Source of the DNA: Tubiluchus corallicola
Taxonomy: Eukaryota > Priapulida > Priapulimorpha > Priapulimorphida > Tubiluchidae
Direction of reading: 5' to 3'
Length of the DNA: 64,000 nt
Assembly: GCA_030141605.1 (NCBI GenBank)
Contig: JAQGDQ010000680.1
Location: 49,885 to 113,884 of the forward strand
Shown in pieces: positions 1 through 10,500 of the stretch. Positions within the stretch are counted from its first letter, which is position 1. Each line of letters starts with the position of its first letter. A program made the position numbers and the translations under genes. The notes beneath the pieces were generated by a model, which had not been told where the DNA came from, made no database searches, and worked only from the letters and a program-made list of their open reading frames with translations.

Positions 1-1459
1 TTCATACTCATTTAATTCAGAATAAACCGAATATACTTGTTCACCATACTTAACTTGTACTGTTTTTTTGAAAATAATTACGATATTATAACGTCTACCA
101 AAATTATAATCGAAATCATAAAGTAGATTTTAGATAATAATATTTTTTTGCCAGTTTAATCGATATTATTCCAAGGAAAATTTTACAAGAGCTAGAATCA
201 ATTCAGTTTTACCTGAAGTCCCAACAACAATGTTTACATTTTTACATTCTCTCTTTCTTCTGCTTTGTTTACACGTCACTTTTCTGTATTAATTCGTTAA
301 CAATCAGGATTGTGATGAAAACTTAACTAAACATATTGCAAAAAATTCTAAACAATTTAAATATCTAACAAAGTTAACATGCAGCTTTTTTAATATCATT
401 TAGATTTATAATAAATTTAATACTGTCTTGAGGAACTAATTTTTTCTAGTAAGTGTTGCGTATATCCTGATGGAACACATTATAAAAAAGGGTAGGTATT
501 AAAAATTCACATTTTAATCAGACAGTTTAAATAATATAAGAATCCAAAAAAAAATAAATTATATAAAAAAATAATTACATTCACAAAAATGTTCTGTAAC
601 TTTCGCAAAATACATGAAAAACTAAAACTACAAAAATCATTGAAGCGCAGAAGTAATTTCTTACTCCCCATTAATTTATTGAATTTATGAGCCACTTGTA
701 TTTATCAATAAGTATGATCCTAATTGTACTTGAGCGGAAATGATCTCGTTGCGCCGTCTTTTGAGAAAATTAGTTACTGTACACGTATAATATTTAACTA
801 CCAAGTGCTTATAATTTCCTTCCACGGCTCTCGACAGCTGCTGTCATTACGCATTGTTCTTGTTTTGTTCAAAAATTTCTAAAGTCTACTTCACATTGAG
901 TATTCTAAATGTTAGTTCACACTGAAATGTTAAATGTGTTTACACGATAATTGCTTGAGCAATTACTCACCATTTTATATTTTGTTACTTATGAACAGGT
1001 CTGAATTAAAACTTTTCGACGTGGGTCGATCGTTGCAAATTGAGAATTTATACAAATAATTTATTCGATTAAATATAACAACAGAAGTACAGAACGTTGC
1101 TGAGAACAAATAGTAGATGTTCGTGTTTGGTTTTTATGCTTGTAGTAAACACATGATACCTACTTTTTGTCAATAAGTTCTAAACCAATATTGTCAATAA
1201 AGATACGTTGACACATTTTAATATTGATCAAGAAAGCCATGCAACGTTTGTGACTGCAGCATTGCTAGAAATAAATAATTTCGCATAATTATATATTGTA
1301 AAGTTTTACACAATACTTATAAGGAATGGTGTAAAAATGCAAGGAATTTACACATGATAGCATTTTACCACATCTTATCATCATTTGGTGCTTCCTTTAT
1401 GCAACATGCCACTATTTGACCATGACTGAATTGTGTTGATGTCCATAGTTAGGTGTAAT

Positions 1460-1765
1460 GCTCATTATCATAATCATGCTCATAATAACGTCTGCTGTAG
1501 TCAATGTCATTGGGCAGGCAGAATTCTAGAATTAAAAAGTGCTTTTAAGACAAGTAAGCACAGCAGTGATCCAGCAAAAAATTAAATGCTACTTAATGCC
1601 AGTAGATTGTCAGCAACAATTTCGCGCGTTATCATCATCATAAATTATGCCCATACGACACTTGTAGACATTTGGCAGGCAGATTTCTAAAATAAAAAAA
1701 TCGACCCTCAAGACAGGTAAATACAAGAGTAATCCAACAAAAAACTAGATGCCAAAGTAATGATG
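1460..1765. repeat. Degenerate two-copy tandem duplication (about 170 bp unit)
   Basis: The block starting near 1460 recurs from about 1630. Shared landmarks in the same order are a TCATCAT-type run, GTAGTCAATGTCATTGG versus GTAGACATTTGG, GGCAGGCAGA followed by TTCTA, AAGACA(A/G)GTAA, and ATCCA(G/A)CAAAAAA. The copies have diverged by many substitutions and small indels, so this is an old duplication. No coding frame runs through it. Confidence 0.6.
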
Positions 1766-2239
1766 CTCTGTAACATCACATTGTAAATAAAACGGGATTG
1801 ACAACACAACACAGGAAGCAAATGGTCCACCTTGAATGTACTTTTTGCATTTCGCGTGGAAGCACGTACGTTCGGCATGCCTAACCGACAGTGACCGTGT
1901 TCCTGTTTAATTTTTTAATGCCAATTTTTAAATTCATTAATATAAGCACTGCACCACGTGAATTTCGTATTAGCACTTTGAATTGATTCAGTCGGTGCTA
2001 TTAATGAAAGTAAGCGAACCTGCCAGGATGTTTAAATTTAATCAGAATGTTTAGGTTACTGTAATTGTATACCATTATTTATTATTGTATTATGTAAGTG
2101 TTATTAATCGAACACAGTAATTAATAAACCCTTATTTTAATATGTTTTCACAGCGCATAATGTTACGGTGAATAAGAATATTAGGTTTATTTTATTAGCC
2201 AGAAAGCTAAGCTAGAAACTTACTTTAAAACTTAGCCGT

Positions 2240-2437
2240 ATGGTATACCAGCAATCTTTTTCGGTATGCAAATTCCAATATGATCAAAAAGGAGGGAATG
2301 AACCATTAAAAAGAGCTGATAGATATATAGCAACCACGGAGCAAAATAGAGCTAATGAGCTACAGAACTGCTTTTCCTCTGGTTTTATTTATGAAGATGC
2401 AATTAATATTCCTCATTTACCATCATGGCATCAGTAA
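2240..2437 (+). CDS. Possible isolated exon or short ORF, unidentified
   Basis: An open frame of 65 codons from ATG at 2240 to TAA at 2435-2437. Composition is coding-like in its second half (residues include RADRYIATTEQNRANELQN and PHLPSWHQ). An acceptor-like TACCAG ends at 2251, so it could instead be a last exon beginning at 2252. I recognise no family and see no neighbouring exon with a matching donor. Chance is a real alternative in AT-rich DNA, although the run is less repetitive than most random frames here. Confidence 0.15.
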   Translation: MVYQQSFSVCKFQYDQKGGNEPLKRADRYIATTEQNRANELQNCFSSGFIYEDAINIPHLPSWHQ

Positions 2438-4774
2438 TGGAACACATGATATTCTTGATGTATCTTAGGTAGCAGAAATTAATTTAAGGAAAAAAATTAA
2501 ACAAATGTAGGGGAACGTGATCCACAAAAGTTATCCACAAAAAATCGTCATATCTATAGCGGTGAACCATAGTAGTGGTAAACCGTACCACTGGTGAACT
2601 GTCGAAATACCATTCCCATAGCCCTACACAACTGATACGAAGCTTCTTCTTCGTGATAATGTGTTAACTTCATCAAATTGAAGGCTCTAACATGAAAGCT
2701 GCGCTCTCAGCTTGTGGATGTCATGTTAGTGTGAAACTTCTTCCTGTGGAAATAAAAATAGTTTATAGTGGTGCATAGTAAAAGAGATAGTAATATCGCC
2801 AAGCTCTTCAAGGTAGGGGTGCTACACCCTACACTGCATTCAACATGCGGTGGAGTACCTTAATCCAGGTTAAATCGAACGTATGGCATTCCTGAATAAG
2901 TTTGAGAGTGCCAAGCTGGATTGTTGACCCTGTAGGTGGTTCCATTCCCTTGCAGTGCGTGGGTAAAAAGAGTGAAGGTGATAATCACAAGAAGAATACG
3001 GTATGTTGTATGCAAATGAATTTTCCGAATGTGAAGGAATAGTGACATTTTTGCTGGGGAGGCATTACATTACTTCAGTTAGTTAGTGCATTTATATCAG
3101 TTAAAATTTTTTATTATGCATTTTTGTGGTGTTACAATATGTGTTAAACTTTGGGTTATTAGGCCTACATTTTGTGTTAGTTTTTTATTACATTATCAGT
3201 TATTACGTTATGCTTTAATTTTTTCCGTTATTACAATATCGGGCATTTATTACATTATCAGTTTTAACAGGCCCCTGAGCTGTAGCCCATAAAGCCCATG
3301 CCTTAATCTGGTGTTGGTTATGTCGACAAGGACAAATGTTATTGCTGAAATATTTATCAGGCATTATCATAGTTGTTCATAGTTCATGCAGGACTAATAA
3401 AACTCAAATAGGTAATGGCAGTTGGTGTTCATGATAGCAGTATAAGACAACTGAATGTGGAACAATAAATTTCAATACCGTAAAGGGAGCAAAAATAAAT
3501 TTAATAAGTTTTCTGGTGTAATAATCGATAACTAAATAACAAGAAAATAGTTGCCCTGCAAGTGCCTCCCTATTAGTTACTCTATATTTAACCGTTAGCC
3601 TGTCTATTATCTATATTATTAATTATAGGCATACTAAATATAAGCTCTGCCTAAGCATCACACCTAGAAGGTAAAACCGAATCCATAAAAATGACTGACA
3701 CAATACAATATTTTTATTTTTTTAAATAAAACTGTGACTGTCAGTGAAAAATGAGATGATATATACATTATAGTTCTAACACGTATACTTGTAACTCAGC
3801 ACTGGTATCTTGACAGTATTGCCCACTTCTACCATGATCACAGTTTGTCCTTTCTTCATTCGATGGCTGTGGCTAAATGGGTAAAGGCATAATAGTCTAC
3901 ACTCTACAGAATCCCAGAAACTGGCTCTTGCTATTGTATTGATTGTATTGCATCTTTAAGCATCTATGCATGAGTAAGCAGAATATCATTCAGTATAAGT
4001 ACAAGCAAAAAGAAACTGAGTTCTCATCAACCTTAGTTGGTATTAGTGCTCTAATTAATAAATGTGGTAAACATTTTGTTTACAAGTTTATATCAGCTTC
4101 GTGTTTGTTGTTGCTGAATTATGTATCTGCGTATTTATTTTAAAGGGACAAAAAGATAGGTTTTGTTTAATTTTGCGATTTAATTAAACAGCTACGAAAA
4201 CTCACACTTTGTATTAAACAGCTCATCTGATATTCAGTTGCATAGCTTTATTTTTACACTTCATTTCTTTATTGACTCAAATAACTTTGTGACTCAACAT
4301 ACTCATTATTTCCCTTGACTACGTAGGCCTAACTTGGAGATAATGTGGCTCAGCTCATGGCATTATTAAACTAAGACCTCATGTAGACTTCACCACAACG
4401 CTAAGCTTGTTGCCAGAAAACTAAAATCACTGTCTTTTACTTACAACTAGTTTTTAAACAACAACATTTGCTGTGGCGTTATTTGTATTAGCTTTTTGAG
4501 ACAAAGTAATTAAATGATACAAAATCTCTATAAGCTTTCAATAATGTAAACTTGAAAGACACGAAAATATTTTAATCACTCGAGCATGAACTTTTCAGGA
4601 TAGAAAAGGATAGATGGATAATTAACTACAAAAATATATAAGTAATGAACTTTATAGCTATTCACCTCAATTTTTTCAAGTTCTATTTTAAAAGTCAGGA
4701 AGGTTTTAACCATTTTATAATGAACTGTCGTATTTGTAATCTTACAGGTACATTAATTTGCAAAAATAAAGACA

Positions 4775-6466
4775 ATGACAGCAGATAAAAAAGAAGCAAG
4801 TGCACATGAGTTGTCCATCCGGGCGTATGCCTCACTTGGATTTGCTATAGTGTGTCTTTTTATTGGTTTGCCTTTATGGTGGAAAACCACGACTGTATAT
4901 AGGATAAGGTTACCTTATCATGATATAGGTAACTTGTCTCATTCACAAATCACGTTTACATGTTATCTGACTATTGTAGCATGCAGTGATGATTTTAAAG
5001 TTCGAAATTTGGATTTGTTCAAACGTGAACTTGAAACACAGCTTTTTCTTTACCAGAGTATTTCAGCATATCGTGAGATTGTAGTGCAGTATCGAGTACA
5101 TTCACGATTTGCTTACGACGAGGAAAAAGAGCTGTTGTCTCAAGCTGAAACTCTAAAAGAGTTAAGCTATAAAATGACTTTACAAAATATCTTAGATCAG
5201 TATGGACATTATCATCTATTTCTCTTACCGAGGCAAAGCAAATTTTCCATGGTCACCAATTCTGATAAAAACATGTACTTGGGCCGCCACAGGAATGTAT
5301 TCATATTTTTACCAAATGATGAAAATCATCTAACAGGTATTGTCTCTAATGTGACTGAAGTGTTTAGAGACATCATTGTAAATGAACAATCCATTTTGCA
5401 AATTGTGAATAATACAGCCAACGTCAAAGTGACAAAGCATCTAGAGCCTGACAGAAATAGCATGAGATCAGTAAAGTCACACGCACAGTATGACATTGTC
5501 TTCAGTTTGCTTAACCCTCAACCAAATGTATTCAACGTACTTTGTGATTTTAATGCAGCTGTGCAAAAGTATATGACAGGTTTTTTTGAGAAGTTGTCTG
5601 TGATTGCAGCATTTAAAGTGGAGTCCCATATACTTTATTTTACAGCACTCGGCATGCATCCAAAGAAAAATGAGAAGACTGGTAATTTTGAAGTGTCGCA
5701 AGAACAACTGCCGCACAGTATAAATGCAATAGAAAAGCGTTTAGCGTCTTATGTGTCGACCAATCCCGTTTTACATTTTGTGGTTTATATCACTCCAAGT
5801 CAAATCACCCCTCTTGTAATAATTGATAACAATGAAACAGAAGTACAAACAAATGCTTTTCTGAGTCCTCGTTGGGGCGGTATTCATATTTATAATATGC
5901 CAGCACAGGATGAAAATAGTTCTTCGCCTATTCAGCATGTAATAAACTTGGAGACTTCTATGAAAGTATTCCTGACACAGCTACGTCTTTTCCTAGGGAT
6001 TAGTAACCATGGTTTTAATGAGGTAATACACAGAGAAATACCAGCACATGAAGGTATAAACGACTGGGAAATTGACACTTTAATATGGCAGCGAACAACA
6101 GAAAATTTGCTCACTACAATTAACACACTACAGTCACTTGCCCAACTGCTAGAAGAGATTAGCAACATTGTTATTAATGATGAAATTGGACAGGAGGTAT
6201 CTTTGGCTGTGGCATCAGTGCATGAGTCATGTAGATTACTGAAACGTGGTGATATCAAAGAAGGTTACAAACGATCCCAGCAAGCTCTCATTGCCTCGGA
6301 AAAGGCATTCTTTGATCCATCTCTTCTAGCATTACTATATTTTCCAGATGACCAGAAGTTTGCTATTTACATTCCTTTGTTCCTTCCTATTAGTATACCA
6401 ATAATTATGTCGCTACGCCATCTACGTTACATATTCCAGGAAAAAGAGAAAAGAAAAACAGATTAA
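4775..6466 (+). CDS. PIGS: GPI transamidase component PIG-S
   Basis: PIG-S is a subunit of the ER-membrane GPI transamidase complex (with PIGK, PIGT, GPAA1 and PIGU), which swaps C-terminal signal peptides for GPI anchors. The 563-residue product is close to the length of human PIG-S (about 555). An N-terminal membrane segment (about residues 17-36, ending GLPLWWKTT) and a C-terminal one (about 529-547, in FAIYIPLFLP) flank a large lumenal domain, the known topology. Family hallmarks are visible: SLLNP near residue 247, SPRWGG near 364, SNIVI near 464, and FFDPSLLALLYFPDDQKFAI just before the second membrane span. The reading frame has no introns. The first ATG fits because the following residues lead directly into the first membrane span. 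A likely polyadenylation signal lies 99 bases after the stop codon. Identity is recognised from family motifs and is very secure. Confidence 0.97.
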   Translation: MTADKKEASAHELSIRAYASLGFAIVCLFIGLPLWWKTTTVYRIRLPYHDIGNLSHSQITFTCYLTIVACSDDFKVRNLDLFKRELETQLFLYQSISAYREIVVQYRVHSRFAYDEEKELLSQAETLKELSYKMTLQNILDQYGHYHLFLLPRQSKFSMVTNSDKNMYLGRHRNVFIFLPNDENHLTGIVSNVTEVFRDIIVNEQSILQIVNNTANVKVTKHLEPDRNSMRSVKSHAQYDIVFSLLNPQPNVFNVLCDFNAAVQKYMTGFFEKLSVIAAFKVESHILYFTALGMHPKKNEKTGNFEVSQEQLPHSINAIEKRLASYVSTNPVLHFVVYITPSQITPLVIIDNNETEVQTNAFLSPRWGGIHIYNMPAQDENSSSPIQHVINLETSMKVFLTQLRLFLGISNHGFNEVIHREIPAHEGINDWEIDTLIWQRTTENLLTTINTLQSLAQLLEEISNIVINDEIGQEVSLAVASVHESCRLLKRGDIKEGYKRSQQALIASEKAFFDPSLLALLYFPDDQKFAIYIPLFLPISIPIIMSLRHLRYIFQEKEKRKTD

Positions 6467-6564
6467 TTAGTGTGATTCAAATATTTTAGTTCTTTTTATA
6501 ATAGATTCAATACAAAATTTACACTTAAGTATTACATGTTGGCAGTGTATTTGTGGACATAATT

Positions 6565-6570
6565 AATAAA
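6565..6570 (+). terminator. Probable polyadenylation signal of PIGS
   Basis: The canonical AATAAA hexamer sits 99 bases after the PIGS stop codon, in AT-rich sequence. It is the first such hexamer downstream of the gene. The cleavage position itself is not visible. Confidence 0.6.
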
Positions 6571-6583
6571 CTTAATGAAGAGA

Positions 6584-7199
6584 TAATGTGCTATTTGTGA
6601 ATGTTGACACTAATGGAAAGTCTAGGACATGCTCTGATTTTTTGAGTCCTGTTGATATAAACAAACTCGGAGGTCTTCTTTGTGACGATACTGTCCTAGA
6701 ACTTCCACATGTCAAGGACTCTTCCTAGATTCATACTGATTTTGTAGTGTGAGTGTTTCAGAATGGACGATTGAGCTAAAATACAACAGCAATAGTATAT
6801 TTGAGTGGAATGCTCAACAGCAGCAGCAGTTTTGATTAAGTATGTTTCATTGTGAGTAGATCAGCAGACTATTTTTCATGGCACGGTATTTCCACCTCAG
6901 TGTACTCACCGTAACATCAGTGGGTGCAACAGATTAAAAAGAGTCAGCACATCTGTGCTCCCCCTTTACAGTGTGAACAGAGTTGTGTTGTTTTAGCAAA
7001 CGTGCTTTCTGTTTCTGATTCACACAGTAGTGAAAGTAAAATTATTAGCTTTGCCGGAACTTTGAAAACAACTAGGCTGGATTCCAATAGAAGCTTATTT
7101 AAATATTTTTTCGATATGAGTTTTGATACACATCAGTATCAGACGGTAGAACACGCATTTCAAATGAAATACTTTTACTACTTCCAGTATGGGAAGTAA
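6584..7199 (+). pseudogene. NADAR-like ORF fragment (6924-7199) with a broken upstream frame
   Basis: The 92-codon frame at 6924-7199 ends with HQYQTVEHAFQMKYF. This resembles the core of NADAR (YbiA-type, DUF1768) N-glycosidase domains, where a ..Y.SVEHAFQ..KF-like motif follows an SNFYP-like strand; here the strand corresponds to LFKYFFDMSF. The rest of the domain (roughly 100 residues downstream) is missing. The frame stops at 7197, or could splice at GGGAA|GTAAAA. Upstream, 6584-6729 is open and reads VNVDTNGKSRTCSDF, then hits a stop. This looks like a decayed or partial copy, perhaps carried by a mobile element. The match rests on one motif only, so the call is tentative. Confidence 0.35.
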
Positions 7200-7262
7200 A
7201 AATAACCCTGCGTACACAAGTGCAAATTAAATTTCGTCACCAAATTCAACCATAATCCCAAT

Positions 7263-7478
7263 TCACTTCAAATTACATTTCCAGTGCAGACTATGAATTA
7301 AGAACGAAAAATGGTTCTCAAAATCTAGTAAGTCGATTAGCATTATTGGTATTAAATCTTGTTTTAGGAAACTCGATTTTCTTCTTTGAAGTTGCTCAAT
7401 GGTTAAGTCTGCTTGTGAAGGCAATATGTTTGCAAGTTGTTGTTGCACTAGGTCATAAGAGAGCTTGATAATCCTCAC
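7263..7478 (-). pseudogene. Decayed tandem copy of the last exon of the neighbouring unidentified gene
   Basis: The translation contains ILPSQADLTIEQLQRRKSS, nearly identical to ILPSEPDLTIEQLQRRKSS in the exon at 7518-7744. At DNA level the two blocks align over about 200 bases, with a spacing near 245 bases. After the shared motif, this copy has lost bases relative to the intact copy, so its frame departs and ends differently. It also lacks the clear acceptor that precedes the intact exon. It is most simply a non-functional duplicate of the terminal exon. An alternative last exon is possible but less likely. Confidence 0.6.
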
Positions 7479-7517
7479 TGCTCATTAATCCAAATTATGC
7501 TTGGAATGCAAAAGTTT

Positions 7518-10500
7518 TTATGAATAAGAGTGAGAAAATGGTTCTCTAAATCTAGCAAATGAATTAGCATTAAAAGTGGTATTAAATCGCATTTTAAGCT
7601 GCTGCCATATACTTGATTTTCTTCTTTGAAGTTGCTCGATAGTTAAGTCTGGTTCTGAAGGTAATATGCTTGCATGCTTTTGTTCCACAAGCTCATTGAC
7701 AGCTTGGTAATGTATCCTCATTACTTCTCGTAGGTCATGAGCAACTACAAAGAAATGAAAATGCTAATTATCAGTGTGCATATAATAGCTGTGATGTACA
7801 CATACGTACAATGTTTATAATAATTAACCAGGGCCTGGCTATGAACAAGTTTGGCTCGGACCTTAATAAGTTTACATTTTACGTATCATAACTAAGTAAC
7901 TAATTTCTGCAAAAAATTATTATTTTGACTTTCTTCAGAAACTAACATAAAATCGGGGTTAGAAATGATAATATTCAAAATTCAAGTTGACATGGACTGA
8001 TTAAAAAGATCTTAAAGCACTTTATATTTACAAATATAGTTTTCTAACAGGAAGATTTTGCATAGCGCGTGAAGGTAATGTAAATGAATTGCTTACTAAA
8101 GTTGAACAATAAGGAGTTTTATATTTTATCGAGAATAATTATATTGTTCAATGATTTGCATAATATTTCTTATCTTTATGTTATATTGAGAGATCAGTGA
8201 ATTTTGTGATGCTTGTACCTATAAAGTTATCAATGAACAATTAGAAGCATTGCAATTTTAAGCAAATAATCCCCATATTTTAGCAATCTGTTTCGCAAGA
8301 TACATACATGTATGTAATGTCAACTGTTTAAACTACTTCAATATTTTTGTGAAGTTCCTCATTGTTTAAGCAAAAATTCGTTCAACCAACCAGATATACA
8401 AAAACTGTTTCATTAGTAGAAAGTGCTTACTACTGAGTAATAGTAGCTGAATTTCCACAACAAATAGTAATCACTCCGAAAAAGTAGTGGGGGCAATTAC
8501 TTTTTTAAAAAAAATAGTTGTTGCAATTATAATTACTGTATGAAGGTAGCGCTATCATAGCCACTACTTTTGTGCCAGGACTTCTGGGCATCGTTGGTTT
8601 AGTACAGCGCAAAGTGGAGATTGAATGTGAAAAGAGCCCGTTAATAGTGATAATTAAATTGTTAACTGGCAGCTAAAGAAACCTACACACAAGTACATAT
8701 TGCACCAAACTTTATTAAGGTTCTAACTACATTCAAACCTCTTTATACTACCCACTTGGCCCAAGTTTGCGGTAAGCAAGTTTAGCATTACAACTATGTA
8801 TATTAATGCATACATGTCTACGCAAATCTAGACATTTTGTTTTGCCAAAAATACGGGCTGGCATTAGAAAGGAGGCTATACAAGGTTGGCATTAGAAAGG
8901 AGGATGTTATAACGAGGTTTGACTGTGGCCCATCATGATTTTAAAGAAACACTTGCAGGTCATTTATACATTGTCATATCAAAGAAAATTATTCTTGTGA
9001 CAGATTATTTTATTAACATGCAATAAAATACTGTTCAAATTTAAAACATGTTTATTTGTTTTAAAAATAAGCAAAATATGTCTTTCAAGAAAAAACTCAC
9101 GAATAACAATAACCAGAGAGGTATGTGACATATTAGAGTCTCTTCACTGTGCCTGAGATCTTTACAATTACAAGTACGTATACAGTGACACAGCTGACTA
9201 AACCTGTAGAAGTCTGCAGTTTTTATGAAAACACAACTCGCTATGTACACATTTTCAACAGAAAGGTTTAAATGTAGTGCCGTTATAATTATAAGTAGTT
9301 AAATTATGATTTAACGCTATCTGTTTTCAAGATAGTGGTACTACTGCAGCATTACTAATTTTAGAAGTGATGCTAAGTAGTGGTTCAACATGTGGCACTA
9401 TTACCTAACACTGTCACTTAGTAAGTAAATGAAATTTTAGCTTTATCAATTTCTCCTACCTTTCGTTTCAAAGGACCTTCCTGTGCTCTCAAGCTTCACT
9501 TTTTGCAAGAAATTTATCATTGCCGCTGTTGCAAGAATCTTGCCTTCTCTTGTCAGTCCTTCAAAATATTGCAGGTCCACCTCAAGTGGATTAGTCGGTG
9601 GGAGAACACAGCAAAGTCGAACCAGTTCAGCAAGTATTTTCCACAGGGGCATGTCTACATTTAGGTAAAAATATGTGGTTTGAGATCACTATTCCAGTTT
9701 ATTGCCGTTATGCGTGCTTACAGGGGTTATGGACACAGCCTATTTCAACACATAGATAAATTGGACATGTGGACACAAGGTAATTTGGAAACATAGGATC
9801 TTTGGACAAAAGATAATTTGAAACAGAAGACTTTTGGACACTAGGTGTTTTTCACGGGATATTTAGACAGGAAGGTAATTTGAATACATTAACTGTTTAG
9901 ACACCAAAGTACCATTTGGATTCAGTCCTGATATCGTACCATTTATCAACATCGTTTGTTTAGTTATGCCCTGTTCTTGTAGATGGGCTGAATTTAAGCC
10001 GTTTTTTGCAAAATTCACGAAGTTTCTAATACCTAGAAAACTGTGGATCAAACAAATGATTTATTATCTATTTTGAAAGATTATTCTTCTCGCTACTTCG
10101 AATTAAACATTGCGCGAGAATTACAATGCGTGTCCAAATTACCCGTGTCCCAGTCACATTACCAATTTGTCCAAGCTGCCTTGTGTCCAAATGACCTATG
10201 TATCAAAATTACCTATGTGTTGAAACAGTTAGTGTCTGCACACCGTTATGCAGGTTGTATTTCAGTGCAAAATATCGGGTGACGCAGAAAAAATTTGCCA
10301 AAGTTTAGACTACAGTATTAAAAAAAGGGTCCCAAGTTTAAACTTCACAGCATGATATTACAGTACTTTAACTTTTGGTTGTAAAGTCACATATATAGAG
10401 GACTCAATACAAAGCAACAAAACCTTTAAGAAATCAACCAGTTTACATTATGGTTTTCACCACAGAAACTAAATCACTGATAAAGATATGTTGCCAAGAA

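Larger units (their letters stand above)
1..4774. other. Intergenic DNA upstream of PIGS
   Basis: AT-rich sequence with frequent stops in all frames. No open frame here matches a protein family I know. It contains a degenerate tandem duplication near 1460-1765 and one short coding-looking frame near 2240-2437, listed separately. A possible splice acceptor (CTTACAG ending at 4747) lies 27 bases before the PIGS start codon, so a non-coding 5' exon may lie somewhere in this stretch. I see no recognisable core promoter. Confidence 0.6.

Noticed and set aside
2860-3048. Minus-strand 62-codon frame with a hydrophobic start, considered as a small secreted protein.
   Set aside because: No cysteine pattern, no homologue recognised, and it is typical of AT-rich random frames.
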